NCBI GenBank assembly: GCA_029552065.1
Contig: JAKPEG010000001.1
Coordinates: 41,168 to 105,167 of the forward strand
DNA length: 64,000 nt
Reading direction: 5' to 3'
Origin: Actinomycetes bacterium
GTDB lineage: Bacteria > Actinomycetota > Actinomycetes > Actinomycetales > Dermatophilaceae
Shown here: positions 26,343 to 35,639 of the stretch, in pieces
How positions within the stretch are numbered: the first letter of the stretch is position 1
Layout: every line of letters starts with the position of its first letter
Position numbers and translations under genes: made by a program
The notes under the pieces: model-generated
What the model saw: only the letters and a program-made list of their open reading frames with translations
Databases searched by the model: none
Told to the model about the DNA's origin: nothing

Positions 26343-27809
26343 TCAGACGAGGGCGAGCAACTCGTTCTTGGCGTCCTCGAGCAAGGTCGGCAGCTTCTCG
26401 TAGCCGACGACGATGTCCGTGCACACCGTCGCCGTGACCGCCATGTTGTCACCCAGGCTCTGTCCGCCCAGGAGCAGGCCGGTCCCCGGAGACAGGAAGC
26501 CGAAGACGAGGTAGTCGGTCATCGACCGCCCGCCGTGCACCGGGATCTCGCGCGGGCCTCGGACGTTGGACAGCGAGGCGTTGAACATCTTGGGCGTGAG
26601 GCGCGCAGGCATCCGGGCCATCAACTTGGCTCCGGGGCCCATGACCATGCTCGGCATGAGGGCGCTCGCCCGGCGCAACAGATGCCCGGGCACCCGCTCC
26701 CAGTTGGCCTTGGCCGTCGAGGACGCCTCGTGGGCGTAGCGAAGCCTGGCGAGCGGGTCGCCCAGGTGCGTGGGCAGCGGCAGGAAGAGCATCCACACCT
26801 GGTTGGCCCAGCGCTCGGTCTCCTTGCCGGTCCGCCAGGACACCGGGGTCGACACGATGAGCGGACGGTTGGGGATGCCTCCGTGGCTGGTCATGTAGCG
26901 ACGCAGGGCGGCCGCCATGATCGCGAGCAGGGCGTCGTTGATCGTCCCGTTGACGAGCTTGCCGATCGCGCGGAGCTCGGCGACCGTGAAGGTCGTGTGG
27001 ACCATGCTCTGGTTGGCCGTCGTCGTCCCGTTGAAGGGCGAGTCCGGCGGCATGAGCGAGGGAAAGAGCGAGGCGACCTCGGCGTCCTCGACCGGGCGCA
27101 GCTTGTTGGCGATGAGGGCCACCGGCTTGCTCAGCTCGCCCGGCGTGACCCGCGCGATGAGGTTGGGAATCGCGCGCAGCTTCTCGTCGGCGAGCCGGCC
27201 GCCGGCCCACGAGGCCGCGTCCTTGGCCAGGCCGGCGACGACGACCGGGGTCTTGGCGGCCCGGACGATCCCGCGCCCGAGCACGCCCATCGACCCGCCC
27301 TTGGGGCGCTGGTTGGGGATCCGCTCGAGCTTCTCCGTCGGGTGGTCGGACAGCTGGTCGTAGATCGCCCAGAGCGCGCTGCCGTCGGCCAGGCCGTGGG
27401 TGACCTTGATGACGTAGGCGTAACCACCGTCGGCGAGGCCGGTGATGACGAGCATCTTCCACATCGGCCGCTCGCGGTCGAGCAGCTGGGACATCTCGGC
27501 GTCGATGACGGCCTGGAACTGCTTCTGGGTGCCCGGCTTTGGCAGGGTGACGCCTACGACGTGCGCGTCGATGTCGACCTCGTCCATCTCCACCCAGTAA
27601 CGCTGGTCGACACCCAGCGGGGCCCGGTGCAGCCGCCAACGCAGCAGGGGAAGGTAAGGCAGCCGCTCGCGGACCCGCTGGCGCAGCCAGGCCAGTTCGT
27701 CGCGCGGCGTCTCGGGGGCCGGGAAGAGCGCAATGCCAGCGACGTGTCCGGTCGTGGGCCCGGTGTCCAGGCTGAGGAACATCTCGTCCAGGCCGGTGAG
27801 CTGCTGCAT
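26343..27809 (-). CDS. Wax ester synthase/diacylglycerol acyltransferase (WS/DGAT)
   Basis: A 488-residue bifunctional acyltransferase that makes triacylglycerol or wax esters from acyl-CoA at the membrane or lipid-droplet surface. The N terminus LTGLDEMFLSLDT and the C-terminal NASLSNVRGP (NVxGP motif) are typical. The active-site motif reads VTHGLADGSAL: the catalytic second His and the DG are present, but the first His of HHxxxDG is Thr. Start: ATG 27809 with AAAGGA upstream. The promoter side has partly palindromic TAGTTGACTA and TTGTCA motifs that could bind a TetR-type regulator. Confidence 0.92.
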   Translation of the reverse strand: MQQLTGLDEMFLSLDTGPTTGHVAGIALFPAPETPRDELAWLRQRVRERLPYLPLLRWRLHRAPLGVDQRYWVEMDEVDIDAHVVGVTLPKPGTQKQFQAVIDAEMSQLLDRERPMWKMLVITGLADGGYAYVIKVTHGLADGSALWAIYDQLSDHPTEKLERIPNQRPKGGSMGVLGRGIVRAAKTPVVVAGLAKDAASWAGGRLADEKLRAIPNLIARVTPGELSKPVALIANKLRPVEDAEVASLFPSLMPPDSPFNGTTTANQSMVHTTFTVAELRAIGKLVNGTINDALLAIMAAALRRYMTSHGGIPNRPLIVSTPVSWRTGKETERWANQVWMLFLPLPTHLGDPLARLRYAHEASSTAKANWERVPGHLLRRASALMPSMVMGPGAKLMARMPARLTPKMFNASLSNVRGPREIPVHGGRSMTDYLVFGFLSPGTGLLLGGQSLGDNMAVTATVCTDIVVGYEKLPTLLEDAKNELLALV

Positions 27810-27929
27810 CGCAGTCCTTTCGTGGATGTCTCGAAGTCGAGTAGTCAACTATCTGACAATAGAGCGGTCACCCGCGGTGTCCGTGCCACCGTGTCGGAGA
27901 ACACGCCCGCTCGCAAGGGATACCCGCGA

Positions 27930-27950
27930 GTATGCCGCTGCCCGGCATAC
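27930..27950. repeat. Inverted GTATGCCG pair (hairpin) between helY and the WS/DGAT gene
   Basis: GTATGCCG (27930-27937) and CGGCATAC (27943-27950) face each other over a 5-nt loop. The pair sits in the 228-bp gap downstream of helY and upstream of the WS/DGAT gene, followed by a short CTGCACCCGC tandem (about 27995-28015). It could act as a terminator hairpin for transcripts leaving helY. Confidence 0.75.
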
Positions 27951-28037
27951 GTGCGCTGGGTCACCTGGGTGCCACCGCGGTGAGCCGCACCCCCTGCACC
28001 CGCCTGCACCCGCCTGCAGACGCGGTGACGTCCCTCG

Positions 28038-30818
28038 TCAGTCGAGCCGATCGGCGGCGACGACCCCGCGTAGGACGGCGTCGACGGCGGCTCGGGCCTT
28101 GCCCGCCATCGCCGGGTGCGGCGCGAGGTCGGCGATCTGACCGAGCAGGTCCGCGACCTGCTTGCAGCGCCGCACGAAGTCGCCCGCCGCGAGGTCGCCG
28201 CCGCGCAGGACCTCCTCGAGCCGACGCCCCCGGGCCCACCGGTGGATCATCCAGGCGATCCCCGGGTCGGGTGGGTCGCTCGAGGGCACGCCGTGCGCGC
28301 GCTCGGCCTGCTCGAGTTGCGCCCACACCGCGTCCATCTCGGTGAGGGCGGCCGCGACGTCGTCCGTGGGCGCGCGGGGCGCCGCGTCGAGTTCGTCGCG
28401 GCGGGGCTCGTGCACGAGCGCCGAGACGACCGCGGCGAGTCCGGCCGGATCCAACCGCCGCCAGACTCCGCGGCGCAGACATTCGGCCGTGAGCAGGTCA
28501 CGCTCGGTGTAGAGCCGGCGCAGCGTTTCACCCGGCTCGGCGACCCGTTCGCCGTCGGCCTCGAGGTAGCCGAGCGAGGTGAGCAGGCCACAGATCCGGT
28601 CGAAGCTGCGGGCCACCGTGTGCGTGCGCCCCTGCACCTGCTGCACGAGCGCGTCGGTCTCGCGTCGAAGTCGCCACCACCGTTGGGCCCACCGGGCGTG
28701 CTCCTCGCGGTCGGGGCAGGCATGACAGGGATGGGCGCGCAGCTCTCGGCGCACCTCGGCGAGCCGCTCCTCGAGCTCCCCTCCCCCGGCGGTGGGCCGC
28801 CCGGCCCGCCGCGGCGGCCTTTCGTGGGCCACCGCCGCGCGCAGCGCCGCCGCGAGGTCGCGCCGCGCCGCCGGGTTCTTGGGCGTGAAGGACTTGGCGA
28901 TGCGCAACCGGGTGACCGGCTCGACCGGGGTCGGGACGTCGACGAGGGTGAGCCGGCGCAGCTGCCGGTCCTCGGTCACCACGGACGGGCCCAGGACACC
29001 GGCCCGGCGGGCGGTCGCGACGACGACAGCCCAGCCGGCCCGCCGGCCGGCCGGCACCCGGATGACGTCGCCGACCGCGAGCCGCTCGAGCGAGGCGGCC
29101 GCGAGTGCCCGCGCCTCCTCCTGCCGGTCACGGGAGGATTCCTTCTCGAGGTCGCGCTGGCGGGCGCGCAGGGCGGCATACTCGGCGAAGTCGCCGAGGT
29201 GACAGTGCATCTGCTCGGCGAGCTCGGCGAGGCTCGCCTCGTTGCGTCGGATCGAACGTGCCAGGCCCACGACGGCGCGGTCGGCCTGGAACTGGGCGAA
29301 CGAGGTCTCCAAGACCTCGCGCGCCCTCGCCCGACCCACCTGCGCGACGAGGTTGACCGCCATGTTGTTCGTCGGGCGGAAGCTCGAGCGCAGCGGATAG
29401 GTCCGGGTCGAGGCCAAGCCGGCCACGGCCCGCGGATCCAGGGACTGCGACCACAGGACGACGGCGTGCCCCTCGACGTCGATGCCCCGGCGGCCGGCCC
29501 GGCCGGTGAGCTGGGTGTATTCGGCCGGCGTGAGCTCGGCGTGCGTCTCGCCGTTGAACTTCACCAGCCGTTCGAGGACAACCGTCCGGGCGGGCATGTT
29601 GATGCCCAGGGCGAGGGTCTCGGTGGCGAAGACGACCCGGACGAGCCCGGCGGTGAACAACTCCTCGACGATCTCCCGGAAGGTCGGGAGCATGCCCGCG
29701 TGGTGGGCGGCATAGCCGCGGGTGAGCCCGTCGACGAAGTCCCAGTAGCCCAGCACGCCCAGGTCCTCGTCGGGCAGACCGGCCACCCGTTCCTCGACCA
29801 TCCGGCGGATGCGCAACGCCTGATCGTCCAGCACGAGGCGCACCCCCCGCGCGAGCAGTTGACCGACGGCGGCGTCGCAGCCCACCCGGCTGAAGACGAA
29901 GACGATCGCGGGCAGCAGCGCCGCCCGGTCGAGGGACTCGACGACCTCGGCGCGCCCGGGACCCCGGGGCCGCGCTCCCCCGCCACGCCCGTGCGCGCCA
30001 CGGTCGGCCCCCCGTTCGCCACCGCGCCGCCCATGCCCACCGCCATGCCCGCCGCCATGCCCGTATGCCGTGTCCCGCTCCTGCGCACGGATCCGCTGGA
30101 CGAGCTCCGGATTCACCCGCACGCCGACGGCCACGTCGGATCGCGTCACCGTGTTCCGCTCCGCGGAGGCGGCGTCCGGCTCCGGTGCCTGCTCGTCGAG
30201 GAAGAGGTCGTAGAGCTGGCGCCCCACCATCACGTGCTGCCAGAGCGGCACCGGCCGGTGCTCGGACACGACCACATCGACGCCCCCGCGGACCTCGCTC
30301 AACCACTCGCCGAACTCCTCGGCGTTGGAGACGGTCGCGGAGAGCGAGACGACGACGACCTCGGGGGGCAGGTGGATGATCACCTCCTCCCAGACGGCGC
30401 CGCGGAAGCGGTCGGCGAGGTAGTGGACCTCGTCCATGACGACGTAGCCGAGCCCTGCGAGGGTCGGCGAGGCGGCATACATCATGTTGCGTAGCACCTC
30501 GGTCGTCATCACGACGACGGGTGCCTCGCCGTTGACCGAACTGTCGCCGGTGAGCAGTCCCACCCGGTCGGCGCCGTGCCGACGGACCAGGTCGAGGTAC
30601 TTCTGGTTGGACAGGGCCTTGATCGGGGTCGTGTAGAAGGCCTTGCGCCCGGTCGCGAGCGCGAGGTGGACGGCGAACTCGCCGACGACGGTCTTGCCGG
30701 CACCCGTGGGGGCCGCGACGAGCACGCCGCGTCCGGCCTCCACTGCGGCGCAACCGCGCTGTTGGAAGTCGTCGAGGGCGAACGGGTATGCCGCGGCGAA
30801 CCGGTCGAACTCGCTCAC
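28038..30818 (-). CDS. helY: Ski2-like DEAD/DEAH helicase HelY
   Basis: A 926-residue superfamily 2 helicase of the Ski2/Mtr4-like group; the mycobacterial HelY has about 906 residues. Walker A APTGAGKTVVGEFA, motif II VVMDEVHYLADRFRG, motif III SLSATVSNAEEFGEW and motif VI QLTGRAGRRGID are all seen. A His/Gly/Arg-rich insert (YGHGGGHGGGHGRRGGERG) separates the two RecA domains and is unusually repetitive. The C-terminal half contains the rRNA-processing-arch and DSHCT-like region. Likely acts in RNA processing or decay. The GTG start overlaps the upstream lipid-kinase stop as GTGA. Confidence 0.92.
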   Translation of the reverse strand: MSEFDRFAAAYPFALDDFQQRGCAAVEAGRGVLVAAPTGAGKTVVGEFAVHLALATGRKAFYTTPIKALSNQKYLDLVRRHGADRVGLLTGDSSVNGEAPVVVMTTEVLRNMMYAASPTLAGLGYVVMDEVHYLADRFRGAVWEEVIIHLPPEVVVVSLSATVSNAEEFGEWLSEVRGGVDVVVSEHRPVPLWQHVMVGRQLYDLFLDEQAPEPDAASAERNTVTRSDVAVGVRVNPELVQRIRAQERDTAYGHGGGHGGGHGRRGGERGADRGAHGRGGGARPRGPGRAEVVESLDRAALLPAIVFVFSRVGCDAAVGQLLARGVRLVLDDQALRIRRMVEERVAGLPDEDLGVLGYWDFVDGLTRGYAAHHAGMLPTFREIVEELFTAGLVRVVFATETLALGINMPARTVVLERLVKFNGETHAELTPAEYTQLTGRAGRRGIDVEGHAVVLWSQSLDPRAVAGLASTRTYPLRSSFRPTNNMAVNLVAQVGRARAREVLETSFAQFQADRAVVGLARSIRRNEASLAELAEQMHCHLGDFAEYAALRARQRDLEKESSRDRQEEARALAAASLERLAVGDVIRVPAGRRAGWAVVVATARRAGVLGPSVVTEDRQLRRLTLVDVPTPVEPVTRLRIAKSFTPKNPAARRDLAAALRAAVAHERPPRRAGRPTAGGGELEERLAEVRRELRAHPCHACPDREEHARWAQRWWRLRRETDALVQQVQGRTHTVARSFDRICGLLTSLGYLEADGERVAEPGETLRRLYTERDLLTAECLRRGVWRRLDPAGLAAVVSALVHEPRRDELDAAPRAPTDDVAAALTEMDAVWAQLEQAERAHGVPSSDPPDPGIAWMIHRWARGRRLEEVLRGGDLAAGDFVRRCKQVADLLGQIADLAPHPAMAGKARAAVDAVLRGVVAADRLD

Positions 30819-31726
30819 GGCGCGACGACCGCGAGGGCGCCGGGGACCACCTCGAGCTCGACCGGCAGCGGCAGGAAGTCCTCGCCGTCGGCCTGCGTCG
30901 TGCGCACCCCCTCGGCATCGAGTCGCACCCGGCGACCACGACGGATCTCGACCGCCGGGTGGTGGACGTGGCTGCCGGAGAACACTTTGGGGAAGATCCG
31001 CAGGAACTCGCCCCGGCCGACCCGGTGCAGGATGAGCACGTCGAGCAGGCCGTCGCGCAGCGACGCGTCGGGGCAGACCTTCATCCCACCGCCGAAGGAG
31101 CTCCCGTTGCCGACTGCGACGAGCATGGCGGTGGTGTCGGTGCGTTCGTCGTCGACCTGGACGGTGTAGGGAATGCCGCGGAAGGTGCGCAGTTCGACGG
31201 CCACGGCGACGAGGTAGCGCAGCGGCCCGTGCAGCCGGGTGAGGGTGCGGCCACGGTCGTTCACTCGAGTGTCGAAGCCCCCGCCGAGCACGCCGAGCCA
31301 CCAGCGTGACCCCTCCTCGGTCGCCGCGTGCCCGGCGTCGATCCGGCGCACCGATCCTGCGGTGACGAGGTCGACGATGTCCTCGGGCCGGTTGCGCGGC
31401 AGCCCCAGGGCGCGGGCGTTGTCGTTGCCGGTGCCGCCAGGGACGAGCACGAGCGGCACGTCGGTGCCCGCGCAGGCGTTGGCTCCCAGGTGCGCGGTGC
31501 CGTCGCCGCCGATGACCGCGAGCGCGTCGAGTCGACCGGTGCGCACGGCCTCGGTCGTGCGCACCCGGCCTTCGTCCGCAGAATCGGCCTCGATGAGCAG
31601 GACGTCGTGCCCGTTCGCACGCAACCGCCTGACGACCCGGTCGCGCAGGACCCCGGCACGGTGCCGGCCGGCCGCGGCGTTGGCATAGACCCCGACGCGC
31701 GCGAGAGCGGGCTCGGTGGGAGGCAC
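30815..31726 (-). CDS. Diacylglycerol kinase catalytic-domain (lipid kinase) protein
   Basis: A 303-residue DAGK_cat/YegS-type lipid kinase. AVIGGDGTAHLGANA is the nucleotide-binding GGDGT motif and VPGGTGNDNARALGLP the second conserved block. The C-terminal beta-sandwich ends in the typical VRLDAEGVRTTQADGEDF, where a D-G-E motif lies. Such enzymes phosphorylate diacylglycerol or related lipids at the membrane; in actinobacteria they can act in phosphatidylinositol mannoside or lipid recycling. The GTG at 31726 begins before the beta-strand RVGVYANAAAGRH. Coupled to helY downstream and 26 bp from tatC upstream. Confidence 0.88.
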   Translation of the reverse strand: MPPTEPALARVGVYANAAAGRHRAGVLRDRVVRRLRANGHDVLLIEADSADEGRVRTTEAVRTGRLDALAVIGGDGTAHLGANACAGTDVPLVLVPGGTGNDNARALGLPRNRPEDIVDLVTAGSVRRIDAGHAATEEGSRWWLGVLGGGFDTRVNDRGRTLTRLHGPLRYLVAVAVELRTFRGIPYTVQVDDERTDTTAMLVAVGNGSSFGGGMKVCPDASLRDGLLDVLILHRVGRGEFLRIFPKVFSGSHVHHPAVEIRRGRRVRLDAEGVRTTQADGEDFLPLPVELEVVPGALAVVAP

Positions 31727-31752
31727 GTGCGCGAGGCTACCGCTCGCGCGGC

Positions 31753-32583
31753 TCAGAGGGCAGATGCCTGATCGTCGGGCAGGTCGAGCCACTCGGCCGT
31801 CGGGTCGCGCTTGGCCCGGCGACGATCCAGCAGGGTGGAGATGCCCACGGCGAGGAAGAACAGCGCGACGAGGGGCAGGGCCAGGACGATCATCGTCCAC
31901 GGACTCGGGTCGGGCGTCATCACCGCGGTGAAGAGAAAGCAGAGGAACACGGCACCACGCCAGCCCTTGCGCATGACCCGGGCGGGCAGGACGTGTGCGA
32001 CGTTGAGTCCGACGAGCAGCACCGGCAGGAGGAAGCCGATCCCGAAGGTGAGGATGAACTTGAGGACGAAGCTCAGGTAGTCGGGGGCGTAGATGATGTT
32101 GGAGCCCTGCGCGGGAGTGAAGCTCAGCAGCGTCTGCACGGCCCGAGGGAGCACGGCAAAGGCGAGGGCGCAGCCGGCGAGGAAGAGCGGCACCGCGGCC
32201 GCGAAGAAGGCCATCGAGACCCGCTTCTCGCGGGTGGTGAGGCCGGGCAGGACGAACGCCCAGAGCTCCCACAGCCACACCGGCGAGGAGATGACGACGC
32301 CGACGAACAGACCGACCACGAGCAGGATCGTGAACGAGTCGGTGAGGTTGCCGAAGGAGGTCGTGACGATGGCGCCCGCGGCCTTCTTCTCGTTGGCGAC
32401 GGCGGCGATGGGAGCGACGAGGGCGTCGTAGATCTCCTGCCACCGGACCCAGCCGACGATCGAACCGAGCAGGATGGCCAGGATCGCGATGAGCGTCCGG
32501 TTGCGCAGCTCCCGCAGGTGGTCGCCGAGGGACATCCGACCCTCGGGGTCGCGGTGGCGGCGAAGTCGACGGAATCGGCCCAT
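31753..32583 (-). CDS. tatC: Sec-independent translocase subunit TatC
   Basis: A 276-residue, six-helix membrane protein, the receptor of the twin-arginine translocase. Motifs: SLGDHLRELRNRTLIAILAI (conserved ELRxR before TM1), SFGNLTDSFTILLVVG, PVWLWELWAFVLPGLTTREKR, and FGIGFLLPVLLVGL. The N-terminal 16 residues are Arg-rich. It lies 63 bp downstream of tatA. The pafBC-tatA-tatC order is the usual actinobacterial arrangement. Confidence 0.97.
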   Translation of the reverse strand: MGRFRRLRRHRDPEGRMSLGDHLRELRNRTLIAILAILLGSIVGWVRWQEIYDALVAPIAAVANEKKAAGAIVTTSFGNLTDSFTILLVVGLFVGVVISSPVWLWELWAFVLPGLTTREKRVSMAFFAAAVPLFLAGCALAFAVLPRAVQTLLSFTPAQGSNIIYAPDYLSFVLKFILTFGIGFLLPVLLVGLNVAHVLPARVMRKGWRGAVFLCFLFTAVMTPDPSPWTMIVLALPLVALFFLAVGISTLLDRRRAKRDPTAEWLDLPDDQASAL

Positions 32584-32646
32584 CAGCTGGTCGGCGGGGT
32601 CGGCGTTGGTCGCGGGACGAGCGGCGGTATGCCGGGTATCCGGCGG

Positions 32647-32910
32647 TCAGTCGGTCGAGCGCTCGTCGCCCGACCCGGACGCATTCGCGCTCGACGAGTG
32701 CGGCGGCACGACGTCGCCGGGGACGGTGTCCGACGCGGCCGGGCTCGGCCGGCCTTGGGTGCCGTCGTTGCGCATCTCGTTGACCTCGGACTTGAAAATC
32801 CGCATCGAACGACCCACGCTGCGGGCCACGTCGGGCAGCCGCTTCCAACCGAAGAGGACGGCCACGACGAGGATGAGCACGACGAAGTGCCACGGTTCGC
32901 GGAACAGCAT
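32647..32910 (-). CDS. tatA: Twin-arginine translocase subunit TatA
   Basis: An 87-residue TatA/E-type protein: one N-terminal membrane helix ([28 protein letters not shown]), the FGxxxLP hinge (FGWKRLP) and an amphipathic helix, then a charged Ser/Pro-rich tail. Actinobacterial TatA at this locus forms the translocation pore with TatC. Confidence 0.95.
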   Translation of the reverse strand: MLFREPWHFVVLILVVAVLFGWKRLPDVARSVGRSMRIFKSEVNEMRNDGTQGRPSPAASDTVPGDVVPPHSSSANASGSGDERSTD

Positions 32911-32946
32911 GAGTGGTGTCTCTCCTCGGTTCGGGTGCGGTCGATT

Positions 32947-33399
32947 CTACCCGGCCCGATCCGACGCCCGGCCCGGACGCCCGGAGCCGTCCCTCCGCTC
33001 GACGACATCAAGGCCCCGCGGGCGGGGCAGTTCCTCGGCCGCGTCGAGGATCGGACGGAAGTCACGTCGTCGACGAGCCCAGCCGGGCAGCCGCTCGGCC
33101 CGCCGCCGCGCACGCTGCGCCTCGCTCGCGGCACGCACCTGGGCCCGCTCGCGTGCCACGTCCACCACGCTCCTGAACACCGCGAGTTCCGCAGCGGGTT
33201 CCGCGGCCCACTCGCGGCGCAGCGCCTCGGTGTGCTGCTCGACGACGAGCCCGGTCGCCTCGAGCAGGCGTTCGGTGTCGGCGAGGGTGTCGCCGAGTTC
33301 CTGGGATCGGCCCCACAGCCAGCGCAGCCGGCGCCAGAGATACCAGCCGGCCCCCACCACGAGCAGCAGCCAGAGGAGGGTCCACGCGAGCACGCGCAT
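32947..33399 (-). CDS. Small membrane-anchored protein with a coiled-coil
   Basis: A 150-residue protein. Residues 3-21 (VLAWTLLWLLLVVGAGWYL) form a membrane anchor. The remainder is charged, with Ala/Glu/Arg heptads (ERLLEATGLVVEQHTEALRR) suggesting a cytoplasmic coiled-coil, and an Arg-rich C terminus. The start codon overlaps the pafBC stop codon by one base (TGATG), and tatA follows 36 bp downstream, so it belongs to the pafBC-tat operon. I do not recognise the family. The codon pattern is good over the whole frame. Confidence 0.7.
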   Translation of the reverse strand: MRVLAWTLLWLLLVVGAGWYLWRRLRWLWGRSQELGDTLADTERLLEATGLVVEQHTEALRREWAAEPAAELAVFRSVVDVARERAQVRAASEAQRARRRAERLPGWARRRRDFRPILDAAEELPRPRGLDVVERRDGSGRPGRASDRAG

Positions 33400-35501
33400 C
33401 AGGCGCCGCCGCGCGGCATACGACGGTCGTCGTCCGTCAGGCCGTATGCCGCGACCGCGGCGGCAGCGCCCTCGCGCACCGCGGTGGCGAGGGCGACCGG
33501 CTCGCGGACGGTCACGAGCCCCCCGAGCCGCCAGGCGAGCCGGACCACCCATCCGGTGTCGGCGGCGCGCAGGCGGACCAGGCGCCGGCCTTCCCCGAGC
33601 TCGTCCACCGACTCGACCGGGTAGTAGTCGGCTACCCAGGCGGCCTCGCGCTCGGTGACGAGTTCGACGAGGGCGTCACCGGCACCGGGCAGGTATGCCG
33701 CCCCGGCGAGGTCGCGACCCCGCGCCTGCTCCGGCGGGACACCGGGGACGTCGAGGACCTCGAGCCCGACGATCCGGTCGAGTCGGAACAGCCGGACGTC
33801 CTCGGCCCGGTGGCACCAGCCCTCGAGATACCAGTGGGCCTCGAGGTTGACCAGGCGCATGGGGTCGACCTCGCGCTCGGTCACCTCGTCCCGGCCGGCG
33901 GACTGGTAGCGCAACCGCAGTCGGCGGGTGTCCTCCAAGGCGCCTCGCAGTCGCGCGACGAGCGCCTCCTGGGCTCCGTCGTCGAGGGTGACGTGCACCC
34001 GGGCCGCGACCCCGGCCGCCTCACCGGTCGCCGCTTCGAGTTTGGCCAGCGCCCCGACGACCGCGTCGCGCTCGGCGATGCCCGGGGTGGCGGCGAGGGC
34101 ACGCAGCCCGACCATGAGAGTGACCGCCTCGTCGATCGTGAGGCGCAGCGGTCGAGCGATCGCGTCGGCGTTGCCGACGTAGACCCGCCCGTCCTCCCAG
34201 TCGGCCTCGATGAGGTCGTCGGGCAGGTGCCCGGGGGTCCCGCAGACGAACAGGAGCAGCAGGTCGGATTCGAGCTGCGCCGGGGTGATGCCGAACTGGT
34301 GGGCCGCGACGTCGAGAGCGACCCCCTGATGGCCGAGCAGCCACGGCACGAGAGCGAGCAGCCGGGAGAGCCGGGCGCTCGCGGACTCCGGGTGCGGCCG
34401 GCTGGGCCGGGCAGCGGACCTCGCCGCCGGTAGGGTCTGCCCGGCCGGCGCCGTCCCGCCTGGCTGCGCGGCACCGTTGCCGGTCGATTGCGGCATACCG
34501 GGTTCCGCTTGCGGCATACCGGGCCGGTGGCGGTCACCCGCCGCCGACAACCGCGCGACGACGGCGTCGCGCACCCGCTCGGGAGCCTCGACGAGCACGT
34601 CGGGGCCGAAGCCGGCCACCTCCTGGGAGAGCGACTCGACGTCGCGGTAGTCGACGTCGACGAGCGACCATTCCTCGTCGATCTCGCCGACGGTGCGAGC
34701 CCGGCGGCGCAGGGTGTTGCCCGCCCCGGCCCGGATGCGCAGGATCGCCGGCGGCTGGTCGACGAACCCCGGCTCCGACGCCCCCACGAGCACCCGGGGC
34801 ACGTGGTCGGCGGGGATCTCGTATGCCGCGGGCCCGCCCCGGAGCGCGACCGGCCCGGCCACCCGGCTGAGCCGGAAGACCCGCTCGGCCCCGCGGTCGA
34901 CGTCCCAGCCGGTGACATACCACCGGCCGCGCCACATCGCCATTCCCCACGGCCGCACGGTCCGGGTGCCCCGCTCGCCGTCGGCGCGAACGTAGTCGAA
35001 GCGGACCTCCTGGCGGTCCTGGACCGACCGACGCATCGGCTCGAAGGCCGGCTCGCTCGTGCGCACCCGTGGCTCGATCCGCACGAGCGAGGTGTCGTCG
35101 AGCTCGACCCCGGCCGAGGCGAGTTTGGCCATCGCGGCGGCGGCGGGGGCGGCCAGGCTCGCCTGGGTCCAACTGCGGGCAGCGAGGGCCAGCGCAGCGA
35201 CCTCGGCGGGGGCGAAGTCGATCGCCGGCAGGGAGTATTCCCGCTTGTCGATCCGATAGCCGGGCTCGTCGTCGGCGCTCGGGTCGACCTGCTGGGTGCT
35301 CAGCGGGATGCCCAGGTCGCGCAGTTCGTCCTTGTCCCGCTCGAACATCCGATCGAAGGCCTCGTCGCCGGCTGTCTGCTGGTACTGCGGGACAGCCGCG
35401 CGCAGCTGGGCCTTGGTGAGGGGGCGGCGGGTCGAGAGCAGCGCGATGACGAGGTTGAGCAGGCGCTCGGTCTTCGCGGCCACCGCCGGCTGGGCGTTCA
35501 C
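33399..35501 (-). CDS. pafBC: Fused PafB-PafC WYL-domain transcriptional regulator
   Basis: A 700-residue protein with two consecutive helix-turn-helix plus WYL modules. Module 1 (residues 1-320) starts with TERLLNLVIALLSTRRPLTKAQL and has its WYL domain around FDYVRADGERGTRTVRPWGM. Module 2 (from about 370) starts with ARLSRLLALVPWLLGHQGVAL and has WYL around LRYQSAGRDEVTEREVDPMRL. A Pro/Ala/Gln-rich linker (about 320-370) joins them and carries two in-frame GMPQ segments encoded by the GTATGCCG octamer. In mycobacteria PafB and PafC are separate proteins that together switch on the LexA-independent DNA-damage response; here they are one polypeptide. The GTG start at 35501 precedes the first helix-turn-helix. 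Confidence 0.9.
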   Translation of the reverse strand: MNAQPAVAAKTERLLNLVIALLSTRRPLTKAQLRAAVPQYQQTAGDEAFDRMFERDKDELRDLGIPLSTQQVDPSADDEPGYRIDKREYSLPAIDFAPAEVAALALAARSWTQASLAAPAAAAMAKLASAGVELDDTSLVRIEPRVRTSEPAFEPMRRSVQDRQEVRFDYVRADGERGTRTVRPWGMAMWRGRWYVTGWDVDRGAERVFRLSRVAGPVALRGGPAAYEIPADHVPRVLVGASEPGFVDQPPAILRIRAGAGNTLRRRARTVGEIDEEWSLVDVDYRDVESLSQEVAGFGPDVLVEAPERVRDAVVARLSAAGDRHRPGMPQAEPGMPQSTGNGAAQPGGTAPAGQTLPAARSAARPSRPHPESASARLSRLLALVPWLLGHQGVALDVAAHQFGITPAQLESDLLLLFVCGTPGHLPDDLIEADWEDGRVYVGNADAIARPLRLTIDEAVTLMVGLRALAATPGIAERDAVVGALAKLEAATGEAAGVAARVHVTLDDGAQEALVARLRGALEDTRRLRLRYQSAGRDEVTEREVDPMRLVNLEAHWYLEGWCHRAEDVRLFRLDRIVGLEVLDVPGVPPEQARGRDLAGAAYLPGAGDALVELVTEREAAWVADYYPVESVDELGEGRRLVRLRAADTGWVVRLAWRLGGLVTVREPVALATAVREGAAAAVAAYGLTDDDRRMPRGGA

Positions 35502-35590
35502 TCCCCCGACGCTACCCGGCCGGACCCGGGACACGCCGAGCACGACGGCTTGCGTGTCGCAGGCTCGGGCAGGGTCGCGGAGCCGAAGAA

Positions 35591-35628
35591 CGACGGCGGG
35601 GCCGCCCCGAAGGACGGCCCCGCCGACG
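35591..35628 (-). terminator. Hairpin terminator after the AAHS-type transporter
   Basis: Arms 35591-35604 and 35615-35628 (14 bp, one mismatch, GGCGGGGCCG core) with a 10-nt loop, 11 nt after the stop codon of the transporter and before the pafBC gene. Confidence 0.75.
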
Positions 35629-35639
35629 TGCACCGATCG

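Noticed and set aside
31727-32893. Upstream extension of the lipid-kinase frame
   Set aside because: It runs through tatC in another frame and contains no domain of its own.
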